Source of the DNA: a virus
Direction: 5' to 3' (one strand)
IMG/VR virus record: IMGVR_UViG_3300035204_001848
Location: 1 to 47,859 of that record
DNA: 47,859 nucleotides
In this document: in pieces, positions 6,755-16,252 of the stretch
How the letters are laid out: each line of letters begins with the position of its first letter
How positions within the stretch are numbered: position 1 is the first letter of the stretch
Position numbers and translations under genes: made by a program
Notes under the pieces: generated by a model
Seen by the model: only the letters and a program-made list of their open reading frames with translations
Told to the model about the DNA's origin: nothing
Databases searched by the model: none

Positions 6755-7567
6755 TTAAGGCTTACCCTCAATCTTGTCAAACTTTTTCTTAAGTTTAGAA
6801 ACCGCTTCTTTCTCTATTTGCCTAATCCTTTCTCTGGTCAACCCTAGTTTATTGCCTATAGTTTCAAGCGTATCTTTCTTGTCTCTATTAAGGCCGAATC
6901 TTCTTTCGATTATATAATGCTCCCTATCCGAGAGACAGGTCTTTAAAAGTTTATTTAAATTTTTTAAATTTTCAAGATCTATAAGGTGCGTAGATGCATC
7001 TTTTACACTGTTATCCGGCAAGATAGACTCTAATCTGCAATCCTCTTCTCCCTCTTTTACTGAATAATTTATTGAGATCGTGGAGGGAAGGAACTCCATT
7101 ATTTTCTTTATTTTTTTGAGGGGAAGTCTCGTGGCTTCGGAAAGCTCAGAATAATCTGGTTCTCTGCCCAACTCGTCAGAAAGCCTTTTGAATTCCCTAT
7201 TTACTCTAGACCGTTCATTTACTAAGCCGTGAGGTATTCTGATTACTTTTCCTTTATTACTTAAGGCTCTAGAAATTGCCTGCCTTATCCACATCGAAGC
7301 GTAATAAGAGAACTTAACATTCTTCTTCTCATCAAATTTCTCTATAGCTCTCATTAAGCCGATTGTCCCCTCATTAACCAAGTCTTCTAGGTCTAACCCT
7401 AGATTCTTGTATTCATGAGATATCTTAGTAACCAATCTAAGGTTTGCTTTAACCAGCGACTCTTTCGCTCTTTTTTTAGCAATACCTCTAGACTTAATTT
7501 TTTGTAGCGCCTCTTTCTCGTCTTCGACAGAAAGAAGTGGAAAACTTAGCAGCTTTTGATCAATCAT
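6755..7567 (-). CDS. Sigma-70 family RNA polymerase sigma factor
   Basis: The 270-residue protein contains regions 2, 3 and 4 in order. Region 2 has LEDLVNEGTIGLMRAIEKFD and FSYYASMWIRQAI. Region 3 begins at IRIPHGLVN. Region 4.2 is TLETIGNKLGLTRERIRQIE. These are close to primary (RpoD/RpoS-type) sigma factors, unlike the divergent T4 gp55 or SPO1 types; region 1.1 is absent. It should direct host core polymerase to promoters with -35 TTGACA-like and -10 TATAAT-like boxes. Such boxes do occur in this window, including one candidate just upstream of this gene. A phage sigma this close to the host type may retarget or hold polymerase when host sigma is inactivated. Confidence 0.93.
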   Translation of the reverse strand: MIDQKLLSFPLLSVEDEKEALQKIKSRGIAKKRAKESLVKANLRLVTKISHEYKNLGLDLEDLVNEGTIGLMRAIEKFDEKKNVKFSYYASMWIRQAISRALSNKGKVIRIPHGLVNERSRVNREFKRLSDELGREPDYSELSEATRLPLKKIKKIMEFLPSTISINYSVKEGEEDCRLESILPDNSVKDASTHLIDLENLKNLNKLLKTCLSDREHYIIERRFGLNRDKKDTLETIGNKLGLTRERIRQIEKEAVSKLKKKFDKIEGKP

Positions 7568-7579
7568 TTGACTAACAAA

Positions 7580-7608
7580 AGTTTAACAGAGAATTATAAA
7601 AAAAGCAA
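7580..7608 (-). promoter_or_regulatory. Candidate sigma-70 promoter of the sigma gene
   Basis: On the minus strand, TTGCTT (7603-7608) and TAAACT (7580-7585) are separated by 17 bases. The start codon at 7567 is 12 bases after the -10 box, so the leader would be only a few bases. The match to consensus is moderate. The region is AT-rich, so chance matches are possible. Confidence 0.4.
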
Positions 7609-7625
7609 TAAAAAATTAAAAAAAT

Positions 7626-7790
7626 TTAACCAACTTTGATTCTGTATTCGGACTTGGTGTCTTTCTTTAATAATTCATCCAAGTGTTTTTGTGCGGCTTT
7701 TTTTCCCTCCTTAGAAAAAGGGAACGCTCCTTGAATATATTCCTTCTCCTTGGTTACCACTAAATAACATTTATCCTTTTTTACCCTCAT
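7626..7790 (-). CDS. Small 54-residue basic protein
   Basis: ATG at 7790 to TAA at 7626, 54 residues beginning MRVKKDKCYLVVTK. The composition is Lys-rich, and the pattern (beta strands, then GAFPFSKEGKKAAQKHLDELLKK helix) looks like a compact alpha/beta fold. The gene fills the stretch between the sigma gene and the glycosyltransferase cluster, which would otherwise be about 260 bases without a gene. Function unknown. Confidence 0.6.
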   Translation of the reverse strand: MRVKKDKCYLVVTKEKEYIQGAFPFSKEGKKAAQKHLDELLKKDTKSEYRIKVG

Positions 7791-7826
7791 ACTTATTGTA
7801 GGCGCCTGAGGGGGTAGAGTTAAAAA

Positions 7827-8585
7827 CTAATTCATTAAATCTTTATAAAGCGGAGTAACATCTTCTTGATATATATGAAATCCTTTGGGTGGATCAAAAA
7901 GGCTATAAAAAGAGGTGGTAAAATTGTCTGGGTGTATGCCTACCCATCTTTCGAAATATATCCTGTCTCCAACCCGCACATCATCGCCGAAAGTTTTAAA
8001 TGGTATTTGGTTCGTAGGCCTATCATCTATTGGATGACTAATGTGTCTAATATATTCTGCTTTTGCCCACCAAAAATTACCACTAAAATGCATAAACGGT
8101 TCTTTCATTAACACGCATCCTGTAACGTGTGATAATCTTAATTTCCTTATATTTTCCTCCCAGCGATCAATAACTACCCATTCCATTAATCTTCTCCAGC
8201 CCGTAACAATTTTTATCTTACTTTTATCATATTCCCAGTCGTCTCTTCCTTCTTTAAATAAATAACTAGACCCCTTGGTGTGAAAATACATAACATGATC
8301 TATGGCGGGATCTGAGCGACAATCTTCGTACAAATATTTCAAAGTAAAACCTTCGTATTCATTTCTCGTATCCTCTCGAACTTCTAATATCTCAACCCAA
8401 GCATAATGAGATTTTAAAAATTTTTCTATCTCAAAGCAATGTTCTCCGCTTATACAACATCTAACTATCGAATTTTGATTAAGCTCACCCTTAATTAGTC
8501 TATCCAACTGTTCTTTGATAAGCTCTTCACACTCTTCAATTAATGCTGATGCTGGAAACCAAATATGATAATAAACGACGTTCAT
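7827..8585 (-). CDS. Glycosyltransferase-like protein of large viruses
   Basis: From the ATG at 8585, just after the previous stop (TGATATG), the product has 252 residues. It contains YFHTKGSS and HFSGNFWWAKAEYI, a pairing typical of a glycosyltransferase-like family seen in polysaccharide clusters and giant viruses. The fold is probably GT-A. I see no clear DXD, so its catalytic class is uncertain. It is the last gene of the glycan cluster. A start at 8603 is possible but would overlap the previous gene. Confidence 0.6.
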   Translation of the reverse strand: MNVVYYHIWFPASALIEECEELIKEQLDRLIKGELNQNSIVRCCISGEHCFEIEKFLKSHYAWVEILEVREDTRNEYEGFTLKYLYEDCRSDPAIDHVMYFHTKGSSYLFKEGRDDWEYDKSKIKIVTGWRRLMEWVVIDRWEENIRKLRLSHVTGCVLMKEPFMHFSGNFWWAKAEYIRHISHPIDDRPTNQIPFKTFGDDVRVGDRIYFERWVGIHPDNFTTSFYSLFDPPKGFHIYQEDVTPLYKDLMN

Positions 8586-8586
8586 A

Positions 8587-9507
8587 TCAACCATGAGGGA
8601 CATTGATCTCTGTGTAAGCTGGTGCGTCTTTACTCATTTGGTGCTTGTTATCCCAATAATATTTTTCTGATTCATATTGAATTGGTGTGGGACTAACGCA
8701 CTTGACCATCTGATGAGGATAAGCTATAGCTAATGAACGAACTCCATCTTGAGCTTCTTCTCCAGCTTTCCATTTTGTATAATAAAAAAAGTCATGATTA
8801 AATGCGCTATATTTGATTAAATGGGTACATTTTATACCTATTAAACAATTAGCATATTCCACATGATTAGTCATGGGGAAACCGTGCACCGCTGGGAAAG
8901 GCTTAGAGAATTTTAATGTCCACTGCAATTCCATATCTCCATCTTCTTCTCCGATGGAAAGTAATCTTTCGTCAAACCACCCTGCCTCGTGTATTTGTCT
9001 TCGATTTAAGAAAACATGGCTCCAGCAATTGTTAAGCTTAAAAGACTCTCCATTAGTTTGTTCCATGGCATCATCGAGTTTGTCCCATAAATCGGCAGAA
9101 TTAACAGATACATCATCATTTAACACTAACACATGATCATTCGTAGAATTTATAAGACAGTTGTTCCATAATTTACCTAATGAACGAAAGCTCGTAAAGA
9201 AAATCGGAAAAACATTTTCAAACTCAGATAAAAACAAAAGCATATCTCTCCTGTATTCTTCGTTGAAATCTTGTTCGTATTCCCCGTTTATAGTTACTAT
9301 AACTTCTACAGAGGGGTTCGTTTTCTTTATCGCGGTAAGAAGTGGTTTAAAATACGTGTCAAACCTTTTTATGTAAGTTGTTATTCCTATTGAATATTTA
9401 TTTGTTCTAACAGGAGCCGTTGACAAACTACACTCTACTCTTGGTGACGGGTCTGGCTCCTTAACCTTCGGTACGCTCCTTCTAGATTTTTTTCCCTTAG
9501 AGTACAT
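8587..9507 (-). CDS. GT2-like glycosyltransferase
   Basis: The 306-residue protein opens with a basic, Ser-rich tail, then the GT-A core begins at YSIGITTYIKRFDTYFKPLL. LVLNDDVSV carries the metal-binding acidic cluster, and WFDERLLSIGEEDGDMEL fits the acceptor and base region (E-D-x-D-xE) of GT2-type enzymes. It should transfer a sugar from an NDP-sugar, probably in the cytoplasm, as there is no membrane helix. TAA-ATG junctions link it to the GT25 gene upstream. Confidence 0.72.
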   Translation of the reverse strand: MYSKGKKSRRSVPKVKEPDPSPRVECSLSTAPVRTNKYSIGITTYIKRFDTYFKPLLTAIKKTNPSVEVIVTINGEYEQDFNEEYRRDMLLFLSEFENVFPIFFTSFRSLGKLWNNCLINSTNDHVLVLNDDVSVNSADLWDKLDDAMEQTNGESFKLNNCWSHVFLNRRQIHEAGWFDERLLSIGEEDGDMELQWTLKFSKPFPAVHGFPMTNHVEYANCLIGIKCTHLIKYSAFNHDFFYYTKWKAGEEAQDGVRSLAIAYPHQMVKCVSPTPIQYESEKYYWDNKHQMSKDAPAYTEINVPHG

Positions 9508-10269
9508 TTATATATCCGATCCCCATGCTCGATTTTGATTAATTAATGGCGGATTAAATGCGTAACTCTTAATCTTATCTACTAACTTAAAATCAAATTC
9601 TGGATTCTTTTGAAGTCTTTCTTGCTCGATCTCAGTGTTGTTGAAATCCTCGTGTCCCTTAGCATAAACCTTCTCGTATATATCGGGATAAGGGTCATTC
9701 CTTTCTCTAGTAAAAAAAATCTGACCCGTAAAATAGTCTATCGCCCCCTTCATCGGAAAGTGATGATTCAATAAAATTTTAGTAGCGTCTAATTTTAAGG
9801 CATAAGCGTGTGTGCATCCAGAGCCATGAATATAGCAAATTTTGTCATTTATTTCTTTCGTGACCTGCCCGCCGCAATATCCCGGTACGATTATATTCCA
9901 ATCTTCTGGTACTGCGTTAAAATACTCAGAGAATTTCTTATTAAAATCGTCCACAAAACAAATATCGTCTTCCAATATAAGCGCAGACTGAATATTTTCT
10001 GCGACCATTCTTTTCCAAATATTAACATGACTCAACCAACAACCTATTTGCCCGGGGCTAGCCTGCCAATTTTGAGTTTTCCTCTCGTCTATGAAGTTCG
10101 CACCATAATAATCTGCTAGACTTTCGTCCTTGAATTTCTCTGCCCCATCGACAGCATCTACGAACTCGAAAGAAACGCTATGTTTCGCCATTAGTCTTTC
10201 TACCTCGTCTCGCCTATCTGGTCTGCGTTTGAGGTTTATAACAAAAATTTTTTCAAAAAAGCTATTCAT
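9508..10269 (-). CDS. GT25 family glycosyltransferase
   Basis: The 253-residue protein matches family GT25 (LPS beta-galactosyltransferase type): IFVINLKRRPDRRDEVE near the N-terminus, FVDAVDG, SPGQIGCWLSHVNIWKRM, and the acidic ALILEDDICFVDDF metal site. GT25 enzymes add galactose or related sugars to oligosaccharide or protein acceptors. Overlaps the GT10 gene by ATGA. The family call is strong; donor and acceptor are unknown. Confidence 0.85.
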   Translation of the reverse strand: MNSFFEKIFVINLKRRPDRRDEVERLMAKHSVSFEFVDAVDGAEKFKDESLADYYGANFIDERKTQNWQASPGQIGCWLSHVNIWKRMVAENIQSALILEDDICFVDDFNKKFSEYFNAVPEDWNIIVPGYCGGQVTKEINDKICYIHGSGCTHAYALKLDATKILLNHHFPMKGAIDYFTGQIFFTRERNDPYPDIYEKVYAKGHEDFNNTEIEQERLQKNPEFDFKLVDKIKSYAFNPPLINQNRAWGSDI

Positions 10270-11129
10270 AATCTAATCTTATTGCTGATAATATTAAAAA
10301 TGTTGTGTTTGCCTGTAAGATAATCTCCTTTTTGCTTTAATACAGCATTTTCGTAATCTCTATTATTATAATTATAATACACATCTTTTATATGATCCAT
10401 TATTGAGTTCGATTTTAAGTCTATCTTAATAATTGATTCCTCGTCATAAAAATTACCAACCGTATTTGTCCCATAATATAAGGGTACTGTATTGTACAAA
10501 AAACAATCAAATAGCTTTTCGGTAACGTAGGAATCTTCTAGGCAATTTTCTATAGCAATGGAGAATTCGTAATCTTCGAGTCCTGCTTGTTTTTTTTCTG
10601 GGTTACCCTTATACCTTTGATCATTTATAAACCAATTCTTGCCGTAAATATGTATATCCAAATCTGTTTCTAAAATTTTCCTCACCAATTCTTCTCTTAA
10701 GAAATAATTGTGATTTTGATCCGCCCAACCCCAATTGGAAACAATGATGGACATTTTATTTTGCTTCTTGAAAGATTTATTGCTTAATAAGTCCGCATAA
10801 GAAAAAGACTCTATACTCGAGTCATTAGAAAATTGTATTGGATTAGAGTCTATTGTATTTTCGTAACACATCTTGCTTCTATTCGTAAAAACATATCTAC
10901 AATATTTATGCAATTCTCGATTATAGCTAGGACTCCAAGATGGCTCTAATATAAAGCCGATATTTTTGTGATACTCAGTCGTACGAATTTGAGAATAATT
11001 ATTAAGTATGACTAGATAATCATAATTCTCTTCAACTACTTCGAAGCCAGCGGGAACCGGCCAATTTCTTAGCGCTCTCTCCTGACATTCTTTATCGTTG
11101 CACCAACTGCATACAAATTTAAATCTCAT
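10266..11129 (-). CDS. GT10 alpha-1,3-fucosyltransferase-like enzyme
   Basis: The 287-residue protein has the GT10 C-terminal signature: IYGKN, YEFSIAIENCLEDSYVTEKLFDCFLYNTVPLYYG, then a short tail. GT10 enzymes transfer fucose from GDP-fucose in alpha-1,3 or 1,4 linkage to N-acetylglucosamine. Upstream residues (EPSWSPSYNRE) fit the acceptor-binding half. There is no membrane anchor, as in bacterial members. No GDP-fucose synthesis genes are seen in this window, so the donor may come from the host or from genes elsewhere. Confidence 0.85.
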   Translation of the reverse strand: MRFKFVCSWCNDKECQERALRNWPVPAGFEVVEENYDYLVILNNYSQIRTTEYHKNIGFILEPSWSPSYNRELHKYCRYVFTNRSKMCYENTIDSNPIQFSNDSSIESFSYADLLSNKSFKKQNKMSIIVSNWGWADQNHNYFLREELVRKILETDLDIHIYGKNWFINDQRYKGNPEKKQAGLEDYEFSIAIENCLEDSYVTEKLFDCFLYNTVPLYYGTNTVGNFYDEESIIKIDLKSNSIMDHIKDVYYNYNNRDYENAVLKQKGDYLTGKHNIFNIISNKIRL

Positions 11130-13830
11130 CTAAAAAAACTTTTTCAAATTTTTCCATTACCTTCTCTGGAGAATAAGCTTCCACTAGCTTCTTAAAAATT
11201 CCCGTATCGCTATATTTTACTTTGTTAAAGTTGCGTAGAGCATCATCCAGTTCCTGTTTGTTATTATACCATATGCCATGATCCCCCAACATCGTAACAT
11301 GAGCCTGACCATCTCCCCCCGTCCAAGAAAGTACTGGTTTATCAAAGAATAAAAACTCAGCTATGGAGCAACCAAAAGTTTCTCCCCAAATTCCGTTATG
11401 AATCATAGCGTCACAACTATTAATAAAATTAGATTTCTCTAATAGGTCGCTCGTAGAGTCTAAATAGATTATTTGTTTACTATCAATATCAATCAATTTA
11501 CTTTCTGAGCTATTCATAAAAAGAAAATATATATCATCTCTATCTAAAATGATATCTTTAATAACGTCTCTGATTTCGCAGGCGTCAAACAGGCTCGGGT
11601 CTCCATGTCTACCAAAAACCGTTGCGCGTTCTGGGATCCCTAACTCCACTCTAAGGCTTTTATTAGGTTCAGGAAGGTATATCATATGAGGAATAAAAGG
11701 GTGCTGGCCGTTAGAAACTGTATTAGACAACCATTCTGAAACATACGCATATCTGTCTCCGTGAGGATCATTGTGCTTAAATACACTATGTATTAAACAT
11801 CTACCGACTGAGTTTTCTTTTCCATCTCTATGTCCCGCTTTTATCATGTACATCGCATCGATAGATTGTTCTTGCAAGATTCTATCTACCTCAGAAAAAT
11901 CTTCATATTCATATACCTTAAATCTCCTTTTAAATTTATCTATCCCCTTTTGATTGTTCCAGCTATTATTTTTATCGTAGAAAATTATAGACTCATTTCC
12001 TAATAAAGACTCATTATAATCTGCATAGTCATACATCGCTACCGAAGTCCCCCTAATGCAAAGTTGATTAGAATGAAAAGCTATCTTAAGTTTCTTTTTA
12101 TTTTCTAATTCGGCATAATGAGGGTTATAGCCCCCGCAATGCTCTATGTTAGACTTAAAGGTCGGCTCTAAATGATTAACCATCCATTTCTTGAAAGAAT
12201 AAATATTTAACTCGTCTTTTCTGTCTGCTAAAAAGCAATCCTCTGGTCCGGATATACCGTTTTCGCTCACGTAATTAACTAGCCCTTGCGCTCCTCGTCG
12301 AGTAATTACATAAGCCCATGTTCCTACAAAAAATGCACCATCAAATTTATCAAAATATTTATTATGCTCTTCTCCTCCCGCCGAATTTAATAGGATGATA
12401 TCTGCGTCCTCGGGAAAATGAGCGAATGATTCTTCTAGGTGCTCGGAAAAATAATCAGGAAAACTAACATCATCTTCTATTCTAAGGGTGTATTCTCTAT
12501 CTACTGATTGCTTCCAAATATTATAACTAGTTTGCAGAAGGCTTTTTTCTCCGTTAGACAAAGTTAGTTCTTTTCCTCCGTTATGACACCATTTAGAGTA
12601 AGTCGGATGTATAATTATATCCGAAGTATCTGCATTATAGGGTACCGCAGAAAACCTTTCTATATTTAGTTGTTTAGCCTGTTCAAGCTTATTTATATGA
12701 TCCCACCTGTCGGCTCTCTCGTCTAAATTAATGCAGACAGTCTTGTCTATAAGTGAATGAAGGTCATGATTAGCTGAGTCTTGGTTTAATAGGTGTTCTA
12801 ATCCAGCCTGTCTATATACCGATCTTTGCATACCCAAAGATAAATCAAAGTTTTTACCATAACTAGCCAAGCCAAGATACCCCACTTTTTTCTTGTCGTA
12901 ATTAAGCAAATATATTTCAATTGGATCTTTGTCTTCTGTATATTCTGTTAGAATAAAATTTGGATGATCTCCTAGCTTTACTCTAAGTTCTGGAATATTT
13001 TCTTTTCTCGATATTAAGTGAACTTTTTTGTATCTGTCGCAATAATGTGCAACCATTTTATCTAAAATAGTCTGATCGCTAAGCGCTAAATGAGAACATA
13101 TAAAAATTTCCTCCGCTTTATCAAGATCCACCATTCCCATCCTCTTGTGGTCATCCAATACGCACACTCTGTCTCCAACGAAATTTCCATACTCTAGTTT
13201 AGGGTGTGAAGGGAATGGCCTTTCTTCTCCATGCTCCATATAATCATCGGCCTCCTTAAATCTCGGAAAAATAATATCACTTAAAAAAACTTGATCATCA
13301 AAATAAGTTGCTATACCGCTACCCCAACTGTTAACTGATTCTCCATTGAAGGGCTTATATTTCTTTTCTTTGCAAAATATTTCTAATTCTTCTGTTATAT
13401 TTACTTTGCTTGTATTTTTCATCCCCCACATGCCCGCCATTACTTTATGAAAATGACTACCCTCGCAGTCATGCATCATATGGAAGGTTTTATTTGAAGC
13501 CATCCATTCGTCTACCGCCGCTTTCTCTCTATAGTTAACCACGGAATCCGCATCCCTTATAATGCAGGCCTCCACTTCTGGGTCGTCACAAGCCATAAAC
13601 CTCCAAAACACTGGGGGCATTTTTGACTTCAGAAGAACGACCTCACAATCTAACTCCAACAAGGAACTTAGATTGGGCACATCAGGCGTACAGTAAATTC
13701 TGCAAATCCAATCTGGGTATATTTTTTTAGCCTCTTTTACATTAAGCTCTGCGCCTAGCGCAAATTGCATTTTTGTACCAAAAACGCTAAAGCTAATAAT
13801 TTTTTTTTTATTGTAGGTCTCAGCTGGCAT
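11119..13830 (-). CDS. Three-domain glycosyltransferase
   Basis: The 903-residue protein appears to fuse three transferase-like parts. Residues about 1-300 begin KKKIISFSVFGTK and include ACIIRDADSVVN (a DxD-type metal site), in a GT-A-like fold. About 345-575 is GT25-like: KTVCINLDERADRWDHINKL and YTLRIEDDVSFPDYF. About 580-903 is GT-B/GT4-like: LKIAFHSNQLCIRGTSVAM, FGRHGDPSLFDA, HNGIWGETFGCSIAEFLFFDKPVLSW. Such a protein could add several sugars in sequence without releasing the acceptor. Domain edges are estimated by eye. Its start overlaps the upstream gene by 11 bases. Confidence 0.75.
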   Translation of the reverse strand: MPAETYNKKKIISFSVFGTKMQFALGAELNVKEAKKIYPDWICRIYCTPDVPNLSSLLELDCEVVLLKSKMPPVFWRFMACDDPEVEACIIRDADSVVNYREKAAVDEWMASNKTFHMMHDCEGSHFHKVMAGMWGMKNTSKVNITEELEIFCKEKKYKPFNGESVNSWGSGIATYFDDQVFLSDIIFPRFKEADDYMEHGEERPFPSHPKLEYGNFVGDRVCVLDDHKRMGMVDLDKAEEIFICSHLALSDQTILDKMVAHYCDRYKKVHLISRKENIPELRVKLGDHPNFILTEYTEDKDPIEIYLLNYDKKKVGYLGLASYGKNFDLSLGMQRSVYRQAGLEHLLNQDSANHDLHSLIDKTVCINLDERADRWDHINKLEQAKQLNIERFSAVPYNADTSDIIIHPTYSKWCHNGGKELTLSNGEKSLLQTSYNIWKQSVDREYTLRIEDDVSFPDYFSEHLEESFAHFPEDADIILLNSAGGEEHNKYFDKFDGAFFVGTWAYVITRRGAQGLVNYVSENGISGPEDCFLADRKDELNIYSFKKWMVNHLEPTFKSNIEHCGGYNPHYAELENKKKLKIAFHSNQLCIRGTSVAMYDYADYNESLLGNESIIFYDKNNSWNNQKGIDKFKRRFKVYEYEDFSEVDRILQEQSIDAMYMIKAGHRDGKENSVGRCLIHSVFKHNDPHGDRYAYVSEWLSNTVSNGQHPFIPHMIYLPEPNKSLRVELGIPERATVFGRHGDPSLFDACEIRDVIKDIILDRDDIYFLFMNSSESKLIDIDSKQIIYLDSTSDLLEKSNFINSCDAMIHNGIWGETFGCSIAEFLFFDKPVLSWTGGDGQAHVTMLGDHGIWYNNKQELDDALRNFNKVKYSDTGIFKKLVEAYSPEKVMEKFEKVFLDEI

Positions 13831-15121
13831 TAAAAACTTCCTTAATCGCTTGGTCGACCATCTTGCCGTCTTCTATTTGTTTCTTGGTTTTAAATCTGTG
13901 ATTCGAATAACTCTCACAAATGTCAGCATTGCCATACATCCAATGTGGATGGTTGCCTTCTACGAATTCTACATCTACTTCTTCTACCGCATCTCTGCCA
14001 TAAATAATATGTTTATGTAATTTGGGAGAATATACCTTCGCTTCTGGAGCTAGGAAAGATGCCCACCAACTAAAAGAAGAATTCGCTCTAAAAATAGTTC
14101 TTGCAAAATATAATCTTAAAAAGTCAGGAAACCAATCAAAAAATACATCTTGTATTATGGCCGCCCCAGTGGGATAATTCCACCCTCCCCTAGGAGTATC
14201 CTGCCTATCTGTATGCCACTTCTTTGAGAAGTCATCTGAAGTCCATTCAATGGAATCTGGATCATACCCAAAATTAACAAACGCCTTTATATAAGATTCC
14301 CTTGAAAGAACTGAATATCCCATTGGGTGATTACCTGACTTGTTATATTCAGCGTTCGCTACATCATCCCTCCTCAAGTGAGCTATATCGTAAGTTCCCT
14401 GCCTGTCTTCTGCTCTTTTATAAACATCACTATTTTTTACCTCATCGCTAAATTCGAATACTTCTTCCACTTGCCATTTAGCGTCCATTGGTTCGAATAT
14501 AGAGGGATGATAGGCGCACACGCTGTCCATATAAACGGATTTATTGCCAGCCCAATTTTGATTAGGGTCGTCTGGGTTTACGTACTCGAACTTTGAACCA
14601 GTCCTTGAATTAAACTTACTTACAGACTCCGCGCGAAAAGATAACGTATCCATGTCAGCATGCGTTTGATTAATGTACAATCTGAGTTCGTCATCCTCTA
14701 ATACTTTATGTTTCTGATTCTTAAAAAGTACAGTGCCTTCCCAGTCTGCTGGAAGTATAAAATCTATACCATATCTTTTCGCATATTCCGCCCCGTAGGC
14801 ATATTGATGTAGCCTATTCCCAAATCTACCGTTCCAGTGAGCCAACAGAATCCCCTCCGTCGGCTGAGGTTTAGGCACAACATCTCCTCCATGATTTCCA
14901 TTCTCAGGCAGTCCGCCTATTACTTCTGCATCTATTACTTGAGGCTTCTTCTTTTTATTCTCCGCAACCTTTTTCTCAATTGGCTCTTGCTTCTTCCTGT
15001 TTGCTCGAGGCTTTTTTGGGGGCTTCGCTCGTTTTGTAGTTTTCTCGGCTGGCCTGCTTTTAACCGCTGCACTAGCTTTAGGCTGAGTTTGGTCAGTTTT
15101 TTTTGTTTTTCCTCTTGGCAT
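13820..15121 (-). CDS. GT11-like fucosyltransferase with basic N-terminal tail
   Basis: The first 70 residues are Lys/Pro/Ala-rich and probably disordered (MPRGKTKKTDQTQPKAS and on). From about residue 90 the protein resembles alpha-1,2-fucosyltransferases (GT11): GRFGNRLHQYAYGAEYAKRY, HLRRDD (the HxRRxD donor-binding motif), and SSFSWWASFLA near the C-terminus. Total length 433 exceeds GT11 (about 300) because of the tail. The tail could bind nucleic acid or an acidic surface, or help recruit the enzyme into a complex. Acceptor unknown. Confidence 0.72.
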   Translation of the reverse strand: MPRGKTKKTDQTQPKASAAVKSRPAEKTTKRAKPPKKPRANRKKQEPIEKKVAENKKKKPQVIDAEVIGGLPENGNHGGDVVPKPQPTEGILLAHWNGRFGNRLHQYAYGAEYAKRYGIDFILPADWEGTVLFKNQKHKVLEDDELRLYINQTHADMDTLSFRAESVSKFNSRTGSKFEYVNPDDPNQNWAGNKSVYMDSVCAYHPSIFEPMDAKWQVEEVFEFSDEVKNSDVYKRAEDRQGTYDIAHLRRDDVANAEYNKSGNHPMGYSVLSRESYIKAFVNFGYDPDSIEWTSDDFSKKWHTDRQDTPRGGWNYPTGAAIIQDVFFDWFPDFLRLYFARTIFRANSSFSWWASFLAPEAKVYSPKLHKHIIYGRDAVEEVDVEFVEGNHPHWMYGNADICESYSNHRFKTKKQIEDGKMVDQAIKEVFNAS

Positions 15122-15127
15122 AATATT

Positions 15128-15370
15128 CTAGTTCCTCCAAATATCTGGATCTTTCTCCCTTTTTCTTCTCATGTAGTCTCTTTTCTGTTTTCGGCGCTTT
15201 TCTATGTTTCTTTTATCATAGGCTTTTCTAGCTTTTTGTAAAGCTTTTTTACCTTTGCGACTTTTGAAGTAAACCTTTTGATGAACGTATAAATCTATAT
15301 CGTCCACCTCTAGGAATTCTTCCTCTTCGGTTCTAAAACGATTTTTTTTCATTTTTGATTTCTTAGCCAT
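15128..15370 (-). CDS. Small very basic protein
   Basis: The 80-residue product is dominated by Lys and Arg (KKSKMKKNRFR at the start, EKRRKQKRDYMRRKREK near the end) around an acidic patch (EEEEFLEVDDID). It may bind nucleic acid or be packaged in the virion. Its start overlaps the end of the epimerase gene by 22 bases. A degraded copy of its 5' end lies on the other side of the epimerase gene (16253-16308). Confidence 0.65.
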   Translation of the reverse strand: MAKKSKMKKNRFRTEEEEFLEVDDIDLYVHQKVYFKSRKGKKALQKARKAYDKRNIEKRRKQKRDYMRRKREKDPDIWRN

Positions 15371-16236
15371 TTTTTGAAATTAACTTTAGGTTCCCAGCCT
15401 AGAAATTTTTTCGCAGCAGACGTAACCGCGAGGGTTTCTTTTGCTTCCCCGGGTCTAGCGGGGATAAATTCATACTCACCACCTATCATTTGAGCAATTT
15501 CCAAAACGCTATGATTCTCTCCGGAACCTATGTTTAATGGTCTACCAAAAACCTCACTATCCAAGTCTTTCGTCGCTGCTAGAAGGTTAGCTTCAACTAC
15601 GTCACTTACATGAACAAAGTCTCTTCTTTGCGACCCGTCCCCAGTAATTGTCATTGGCCCCGTTTCTTTTTGCTTCAAAAAAAGACTTACGACAGGAGCG
15701 TACTGACCAGAGGATGGAGATCGTTCTCCATAGACGTTAAAATATCTAAATGTAATCGTCTCTAAGTCGTACAAAGAAAAATACATCTCTAAAAGCTTTT
15801 CTGACGCGATCTTAGTGACTGAATACGGATTTAAGCAATCTGGCGTCAATAATTCGTGATGAGGAGAAGGCTGAAGTCCATAGGCCGCAGAAGTAGAAGA
15901 TAAAATAAATCTTTTTACTTTATATTCGCGTGAAAGCTGTAAAACATTACAAACACCCGTAAAGTTCACATCACAGGCCTTAACGGGGTTATCTATGCAT
16001 GCGCCCACTCTAGACTCCGCAGCTAGATGAAAAACGCAATCAAACGACCCGCGCGCAAAGACATAATCTAACGCATCGTAATTTCTGATATCTATTCTCC
16101 AATATTTAGCGCCTGAAGTTTTGTATTTACCAGCAGATTCGTCATCCACTACGGTTACGTCATGCCCGAGGTTTAAGAGCTTATCAACGATATGTCCACC
16201 TATGAAACCGCAGCCACCAGTAACTAAACATCTCAT
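15349..16236 (-). CDS. NAD-dependent NDP-sugar epimerase or dehydratase
   Basis: The 295-residue protein is an extended SDR. It has the Rossmann Gly motif TGGCGFIGG (6-14), FHLAAESRV (69-77), SSTSAAYG (113-120) and the catalytic YSVTK (Tyr138, Lys142), then RYFNVYG and RRDFVHVSDV. These fit GalE-like UDP-hexose 4-epimerases and close relatives. It would supply an activated sugar for the transferases on both sides. Exact substrate cannot be read. It is flanked by a full and a partial copy of another gene, suggesting it was inserted as a unit. Confidence 0.85.
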   Translation of the reverse strand: MRCLVTGGCGFIGGHIVDKLLNLGHDVTVVDDESAGKYKTSGAKYWRIDIRNYDALDYVFARGSFDCVFHLAAESRVGACIDNPVKACDVNFTGVCNVLQLSREYKVKRFILSSTSAAYGLQPSPHHELLTPDCLNPYSVTKIASEKLLEMYFSLYDLETITFRYFNVYGERSPSSGQYAPVVSLFLKQKETGPMTITGDGSQRRDFVHVSDVVEANLLAATKDLDSEVFGRPLNIGSGENHSVLEIAQMIGGEYEFIPARPGEAKETLAVTSAAKKFLGWEPKVNFKKWLRNQK

Positions 16237-16252
16237 AAAAATATGATATCAC

